From JAXDLH01 sp034666705 (GTDB taxonomy: Bacteria; Chloroflexota; UBA6077; SHYK01): 11,062 nucleotides of DNA. Shown piece after piece: positions 7,474 through 11,062 of the stretch (the stretch's first letter is position 1; every line of letters begins with the position of its first letter). The stretch is from positions 1 to 11,062 of the forward strand of contig JAXDLH010000149.1 of NCBI GenBank assembly GCA_034666705.1. Direction: 5' to 3'. The notes under the pieces were generated by a model, which did not search any database, was not told where the DNA came from, and saw only the letters and a program-made list of their open reading frames with translations. The position numbers and the translations under genes were made by a program.

Positions 7474-7513
7474 GCCTCCGGATTGTCATCCTGAGGCCAC
7501 GATCGAAGGATCC
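7474..7513 (-). repeat. Palindromic element in the trpF-trpB gap, resembling a known interspersed bacterial repeat
   Basis: On the plus strand GCCTCCGGAT (7474-7483) and ATCCTGAGGC (7488-7497) form a hairpin with a 4-base loop and one mismatch in ten positions. Overlapping it, ATCCT (7488-7492) and AGGAT (7507-7511) form a second arm pair around the text GTCATCCTGAGG...CGAAGGATC. That text resembles a short repeat I recall scattered between genes in several phyla, Chloroflexota among them. With one copy here, repeat status cannot be shown from the window. No T-tract follows on the minus strand, so it is not a standard terminator. Confidence 0.45.
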
Positions 7514-7524
7514 GCACCCTCCGT

Positions 7525-8190
7525 TCATGTAGTCACGGACTCTTGACTTTCCGCAGCATGAAACAATTCTTGCGCATCAAAGGTGCGCACCGCCTCGACG
7601 AATGCGATGATGAGCTCTGGCCGCTTGTGTCTATCCACCTCGACGCCACTGCTCACGTCCACACCCCACGGCTGCGCGGCGGTCAAAGCCTCCACGATGT
7701 TGGTTGGTGCCAGACCACCGGCGAGAATGCCATCGGCAACTGCGGCGCGGACCAGACGCCAGTCGTACGCCACGCCCGTTCCACCGGCCATGCCGGGCAC
7801 GTTCGCATCCACGAGGATTCGCAGTGCACCGAAGTCCGCGGCGGTTGGGAGCAAGTCGCCCGGCTGAAAGCGTGCCGCTTTGAAGACGGGCGCCGGTACC
7901 GCACGGACGTACGTAGAGTCCTCGTGTCCTTGCAATTGCACCACGTCCAGCCCGCACGCGCGCGTGGCATGCTCCACGACTGCTAGCGGCTCGTCCACGA
8001 ATACGCCTACAGCACGCCAGCCATCGGGACGGGCATTGCGCAGCCCGTCGACGAGGCGCATCGCCACCTCGACGTCGAGATGGCGATGGCTGGGTGGGTA
8101 GAAGACGAAGCCGAGGTAGTCGGCACCCGCGTCAATCGCGGCGAGTCCAGCCGTAATGGTGGTGATGCCGCAGATCTTGACGATCGTCAT
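7525..8190 (-). CDS. trpF: Phosphoribosylanthranilate isomerase
   Basis: Catalyses the Amadori rearrangement of N-(5'-phosphoribosyl)anthranilate to CdRP, the third step after anthranilate. The 221-residue single-domain TIM barrel starts MTIVKICGIT, with the general-base Cys7. The general-acid Asp is Asp128 in ILVDANVPGMAGGTG. YLGFVFYPPSHRHL is the conserved strand 2 segment (usually S-x-R), DVVQLQGHED the strand 4 segment, and LAGGLAPTNI with GVDVSSGVE the C-terminal phosphate-binding loops. About 15 extra residues follow the last helix (AQELFHAAESQESVTT), a harmless-looking tail. ATG 8190 overlaps the trpC TGA by 4 bases (ATGA) with only a weak Shine-Dalgarno, so coupling to trpC is likely. 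It is not fused to trpC, unlike in enterobacteria. Confidence 0.97.
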   Translation of the reverse strand: MTIVKICGITTITAGLAAIDAGADYLGFVFYPPSHRHLDVEVAMRLVDGLRNARPDGWRAVGVFVDEPLAVVEHATRACGLDVVQLQGHEDSTYVRAVPAPVFKAARFQPGDLLPTAADFGALRILVDANVPGMAGGTGVAYDWRLVRAAVADGILAGGLAPTNIVEALTAAQPWGVDVSSGVEVDRHKRPELIIAFVEAVRTFDAQELFHAAESQESVTT

Positions 8191-9011
8191 GATCGACCCA
8201 GCAGCTCGCGGACTTTGGCGGCGGGGTCGCCCGACGTGACGAGCGCCTCCCCGACCAGCACCGCTTTCGCACCGGCCGCGGTCACCCGCTCCACGTCGGC
8301 GCGGGTGCTGATACCGCTCTCGCTGATCACCACGGTGCTATCGGGAATCAATGGGACGAGCCGTTCGGTCGTGCCGAGGTCGACGGTAAAGTTGGAAAGG
8401 TCGCGATTGTTGATGCCGATGATCGGCGCGCGCGTTGCCACCGCCCGCCGCACTTCGTCCGCATTGTGCACCTCGAGGATCGCATCCATGCCAAGACGGT
8501 CGACGGTGTCGAGGAACGCCGCGACCGCATCGTCCGAGAGCATTGACATAATGATGAGCACGGCGTCTGCACCGAGGGAGCGCGCCTCGTACACCTGGTA
8601 GTTGCTGATCGTGAAGTCTTTGCGCAGCAACGGCCCGCGGGTGCGCGTCCGGACCTCTTCGAGGTCGCGGTCAGCCCCACTGAAAAACTTCTCGTCGGTA
8701 AGCACGGAAACCGCTGCCGCACCGGCATCGAAGTACGTCGCTGCCAGGGCAGGAGCGTCGGCATCGAGGCGCAAGCTGCCCTTCGCTGGTGAGCGGCGCT
8801 TCACCTCCGCGATAAGCTGCGTGCCAGGCTGGCGCAGGGCGTCGCGCATCCGCACGACGGCCGGTGCCTCGCCAACCGCACGGAACAGCTCGGGCAGCGG
8901 TCGTGCCGCCTCCCGCGCCGCCACCTCCTGGACCTTATGCGCCTTGATCTCGTCGAGAATCGTCAACGAATGCCCTCTCACCCAGTCGTCCCGCGAGTTC
9001 GGGGACGGCAT
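8187..9011 (-). CDS. trpC: Indole-3-glycerol-phosphate synthase
   Basis: Converts CdRP to indole-3-glycerol phosphate with loss of CO2 and water. The TIM barrel shows all expected segments: LIAEVKRRSPAKGSL (catalytic Lys and substrate site), VLTDEKFFSGADRDLEEV, LLRKDFTISNYQVYEARSLG (catalytic Lys/Asp), ILEVHNADEV, IIGINNRDLSNF, VISESGIST and AVLVGEALV. Starting at ATG 9011 gives 274 residues and leaves 22 bases after the trpD stop. GTG 8981 (VRGHSLTILDEI...) is a reasonable alternative, because the family's first helix begins about there. The frame is also open upstream into trpD, but that extension is Arg/Ser-rich, overlaps trpD and is not credible. The downstream end overlaps trpF by 4 bases. 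Confidence 0.96.
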   Translation of the reverse strand: MPSPNSRDDWVRGHSLTILDEIKAHKVQEVAAREAARPLPELFRAVGEAPAVVRMRDALRQPGTQLIAEVKRRSPAKGSLRLDADAPALAATYFDAGAAAVSVLTDEKFFSGADRDLEEVRTRTRGPLLRKDFTISNYQVYEARSLGADAVLIIMSMLSDDAVAAFLDTVDRLGMDAILEVHNADEVRRAVATRAPIIGINNRDLSNFTVDLGTTERLVPLIPDSTVVISESGISTRADVERVTAAGAKAVLVGEALVTSGDPAAKVRELLGRS

Positions 9012-9033
9012 CAATCCGCCGGCTCCGCCATTG

Positions 9034-10065
9034 CTACGCAGGCACGAGGTTCTGCTTGAGGCGTTGGGAGACCTCGACGACCTGGGCGAGCTTGCGCGCC
9101 GCCGCTCCGCTGTCGATTGCTTCGCGGGCCTTCGCGATACCTTCGCCAAGCGAGGGCGCCTTATCGGCCGCAAGCAGGGCCGCACCGGCGTTCAACTCCA
9201 CGACGTCCCGATACGGGCTGCGCTCGCCAGCCAGCACCTTGCGTGCCAGCTCCGCGTTGTACGCGGCGTCACCGCCCTTCAGCGCTTCGAGCGCGATGAG
9301 CTGGTAGCCGTGCTCGCGTGGATCAATCGTCCAGTGGCGCACTTCCCCACCCACCACCTCGTCGACCTCGGTCGTGCCGGTCAGCGTGACCTCGTCCAGC
9401 CCCTGGCCATGCACGACCATCGTGTGTACGGTCCCCAGGCGCTTGAGCACCTCGGCCATCTTCGGCGCGATCTGTGGCGTTGGCACGCCGAGAAGCTGGT
9501 GCTGGGCCCACGCCGGGTTCGCGAGCGGGCCAAGCACATTGAACACCGTGCGTACACCCATCTCGCGCCGGGGACCCGCCACACTGGCAAGCGCTGGATG
9601 GTACGCCGGCGCGAAGAGGAACCCGATGCCCGTCTCACGGATGCACTCGGCGGCGGCCTCGGGCGGAAGGTCGAACACCACGCCCAGCGCACCCAGGATG
9701 TCGGCGCTGCCAGTAAGGCTGCTCGCCGCACGGTTGCCGTGCTTGGCGATTCGCGCACCCGCGGCGCATGCCACGATCGCCGCCGTGGTAGAGATATTGA
9801 ACGTGCCCGCGCCATCACCACCCGTGCCGCACGTGTCGAGCACGGGCTCATCCACTGCCACCCGCAGCGCGGCCGCACGCATCACGCGCGCCAGACCAGC
9901 CATCTCGTCGACCGTCTCGCCCTTCATGCGCAAGGCGACGGCGAACGCGCCGATCTGCGCCGGGGTGGCAGTACCGGTGGCGATGTCCTGCATCGCCTCC
10001 GCCGCCTCCTGCTCGCTGAGGTCCTCCCCTTCGACGATTTTGGCGAGCGCGTCCCGTATCCCCAT
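9034..10065 (-). CDS. trpD: Anthranilate phosphoribosyltransferase
   Basis: Transfers the phosphoribosyl group of PRPP to anthranilate. The 343-residue length is typical for a stand-alone TrpD; it is not fused to trpG. The small helical domain (about residues 1-70) contains the usual LSEQEAAEAM and PAQIGAFAVALRMKGET. The PRPP-binding loop follows as DTCGTGGDGAGTFNIST. KHGNRAASSLTGSADILG holds the anthranilate/PRPP contacts, and GVRTVFNVLGPLANPA the second conserved block. The start at ATG 10065 is secure, with AGGAGGGG 7 bases upstream. It is separated from trpG by a 106-base gap with strong secondary structure, so its expression may be set partly independently of trpEG. Confidence 0.98.
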   Translation of the reverse strand: MGIRDALAKIVEGEDLSEQEAAEAMQDIATGTATPAQIGAFAVALRMKGETVDEMAGLARVMRAAALRVAVDEPVLDTCGTGGDGAGTFNISTTAAIVACAAGARIAKHGNRAASSLTGSADILGALGVVFDLPPEAAAECIRETGIGFLFAPAYHPALASVAGPRREMGVRTVFNVLGPLANPAWAQHQLLGVPTPQIAPKMAEVLKRLGTVHTMVVHGQGLDEVTLTGTTEVDEVVGGEVRHWTIDPREHGYQLIALEALKGGDAAYNAELARKVLAGERSPYRDVVELNAGAALLAADKAPSLGEGIAKAREAIDSGAAARKLAQVVEVSQRLKQNLVPA

Positions 10066-10070
10066 GAATA

Positions 10071-10078
10071 CCCCTCCT
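10071..10078 (-). promoter_or_regulatory. Strong Shine-Dalgarno of trpD
   Basis: Minus-strand AGGAGGGG lies 5 bases before ATG 10065 (7 bases counted from AGGAGG). It is the strongest ribosome-binding site in the trp operon part of this window. A complementary CCTCCT occurs 24 bases upstream (10103-10108). Confidence 0.8.
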
Positions 10079-10098
10079 GCGCCACGTATCGCGTCAAC

Positions 10099-10124
10099 CC
10101 CGAGGAGGCCCTTCGCGCCTCGGG
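10099..10124 (-). other. Hairpin A in the trpG-trpD gap
   Basis: CCCGAGG at 10099-10105 and CCTCGGG at 10118-10124 form a perfect 7-base-pair stem with a 12-base loop. It abuts hairpin B and precedes the trpD Shine-Dalgarno. No T-tract follows. Confidence 0.5.
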
Positions 10125-10154
10125 CGGGGGGCTGACAGGTACGTCAGCCCCCCG
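10125..10154 (-). terminator. Hairpin B: strong GC-rich inverted repeat between trpG and trpD
   Basis: CGGGGGGCTGAC (10125-10136) and GTCAGCCCCCCG (10143-10154) form a perfect 12-base-pair stem with a 6-base loop, 17 bases after the trpG stop. It is by far the most stable intergenic structure I see in the window. No U-tract follows on the minus strand, so it is not a textbook intrinsic terminator. It could be a partial (U-less) terminator, an mRNA processing or stability element, or a palindromic repeat. The structure itself is certain; its role is inferred. Confidence 0.5.
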
Positions 10155-10171
10155 TGGCATTGCCCGTCGGG

Positions 10172-10768
10172 TTACCCGTTTACCCAGTCGAGAAAATTCG
10201 CGAGCAGCCGCTTGCCGTCGAGCGTCAAGGCCGACTCCGGGTGGAACTGCACGCCTTCGACGAGCAGCTCACGGTGCCGCACGCCCATGATCACACCGTC
10301 CGCCGTTCGCGCCGTCACTTCGAGGCAGTCGGGCACCGATTCGGGCGCAATGACGAGCGAATGGTACCGCGTCGCATTGAATGGATTGGGCAGCCCACGG
10401 AAGATCGTTCTCCCGTCGTGCTCGATATGCGAAACCTTGCCATGGAAGATCGCCGGTGCGCGCTCGATGCGTCCGCCGAAGGCCTCGCCAATCGCCTGGT
10501 GCCCAAGGCAAACGCCGAGGATCGGAAAGACGCCCGCATAGCGCTCGATGACCCGTGGTGTGAGGCCTGCTTCCGATGGGCGTCCTGGGCCGGGCGATAT
10601 GACGATGGCGTCCGGGTGGAGGTCCATCACTTCCTCGAGCTCAAACCGGTCGTTGCGCCGCACCTCGACGGTGGCGCCAAGCTCGCTCAGATGCTGAAAC
10701 AGGTTGTAGGTGAACGAGTCGTAGTTATCGATCAGGAGAAGACGTGTGTCCGCAGCCGCCCTGGTCAT
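10172..10768 (-). CDS. trpG: Anthranilate synthase component II (glutamine amidotransferase)
   Basis: Class I glutaminase supplying ammonia to TrpE for anthranilate formation from chorismate. In 198 residues the catalytic triad is Cys87 (GVCLGHQAIGEAFGG), His176 and Glu178 (GVQFHPES). LLLIDNYDSFTYNL is the standard TrpG/PabA N-terminus, and VISPGPGRPSEAG is the oxyanion-strand region. TrpG and PabA cannot be separated on sequence alone, and in some bacteria one subunit serves both tryptophan and folate. Position between trpE and trpD makes the trp role primary. ATG 10768 overlaps the trpE TGA by 4 bases (ATGA), consistent with 1:1 synthesis of the complex. The stop is TAA at 10172-10174. Confidence 0.97.
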   Translation of the reverse strand: MTRAAADTRLLLIDNYDSFTYNLFQHLSELGATVEVRRNDRFELEEVMDLHPDAIVISPGPGRPSEAGLTPRVIERYAGVFPILGVCLGHQAIGEAFGGRIERAPAIFHGKVSHIEHDGRTIFRGLPNPFNATRYHSLVIAPESVPDCLEVTARTADGVIMGVRHRELLVEGVQFHPESALTLDGKRLLANFLDWVNG

Positions 10769-11062
10769 GCCTTTGCCAACTCCGCCGAGGGCTCGCTGAG
10801 CTCGCCCGCGAGGCGAACGCTCGTGAGGAGCGCCTGAGCTTTCGATACAGATTCCTGGTACTCAGCGGCTGGGTCGGAATCGGCCACGATGCCGCCGCCA
10901 GCCTGGATGTGCGCCACACCGTCGACGAGGATGGCGGTGCGAATCGTGATTGCGGTCTCGACGTTGCCGTTGTAACCAAAGTAGCCAATGGCGCCGCCAT
11001 ACGCCCCGCGCCCCTGCGGCTCGAGCTCGTGGATGATCTGCATCGCGCGAATCTTTGGCGCG
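10765..11062 (-). CDS. trpE: Anthranilate synthase component I, C-terminal fragment (5' end beyond window)
   Basis: About 98 C-terminal residues of the chorismate-binding subunit of anthranilate synthase, which makes anthranilate with TrpG. The fragment reads APKIRAMQIIHELEPQGRG, then AYGGAIGYFGYNGNVETA and ITIRTAIL, then AGGGIVADSDPAAEYQES. These are the expected chorismate-binding-domain motifs near the C-terminus (the A-P-K-x-R-A-M block, G-A-x-G-Y-F, IRT, G-A-G-I-V-A-D-S). A glycine replaces the usual alanine in 'GAGIV' (here GGGIV), which is tolerated in the family. PabB shares this domain, but the trp operon context decides. The frame remains open to the window edge, so the operon promoter, any leader peptide and the Trp-binding N-terminal domain cannot be seen. 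Confidence 0.94.
   Translation of the reverse strand, partial: APKIRAMQIIHELEPQGRGAYGGAIGYFGYNGNVETAITIRTAILVDGVAHIQAGGGIVADSDPAAEYQESVSKAQALLTSVRLAGELSEPSAELAKA

Noticed and set aside
9012..9185. N-terminal extension of trpC up to 9185
   Set aside because: The extra residues overlap the trpD coding end, are Arg/Ser-rich and have no counterpart in indole-glycerol-phosphate synthases.
8602..10290. 562-codon open frame on the plus strand across trpC, trpD and the trpG end
   Set aside because: It is the complement of three definite trp genes, is extremely Arg/Ser/Ala-rich and runs through the intergenic hairpins, so it is a shadow frame.

Overview
The window is GC-rich (roughly 60-65 % by eye) bacterial chromosomal DNA. 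It is dense with housekeeping genes and uses GTG as well as ATG starts. The genes are complete unless cut by the window edge. I see no mobile element, CRISPR array, tRNA or rRNA. The unfused trpG, trpD, trpC and trpF argue against an enterobacterial source. The lineage could be Chloroflexota (Thermomicrobia-like) or a neighbouring soil or thermophile phylum, but this is a low-confidence guess from gene style only.

Plus strand, 1-4439: the 3' end of a gene resembling DUF512/radical-SAM proteins comes first. It is followed by glmS (glutamine:fructose-6-phosphate aminotransferase, first step of UDP-GlcNAc synthesis) and, one base later, a GT-B glycosyltransferase. After an 81-base gap there is a stand-alone NMT1/THI5/SsuA-like periplasmic-binding-fold protein with a good Shine-Dalgarno but no signal peptide.

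Minus strand, 11062-4486: this is a near-complete tryptophan operon transcribed leftward. The order is trpE (3' end only), trpG, trpD, trpC, trpF, trpB, trpA, then scpA, encoding the kleisin of the SMC-ScpAB condensin. Three junctions are 4-base stop/start overlaps (trpE/trpG, trpC/trpF, trpB/trpA), as expected for translational coupling. Together the seven trp products take chorismate to tryptophan. The two strands converge at about 4440-4485.

The coding content is ordinary. The features worth a second look lie between genes. The 106-base trpG-trpD gap holds two abutting hairpins, plus sequences that could form alternative pairings, one of them with the trpD ribosome-binding site. The trpF-trpB gap holds a palindrome resembling an interspersed bacterial repeat. 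The signal-less binding-fold protein and the position of scpA behind the trp operon are secondary leads. I found no convincing evidence of a wholly new system.
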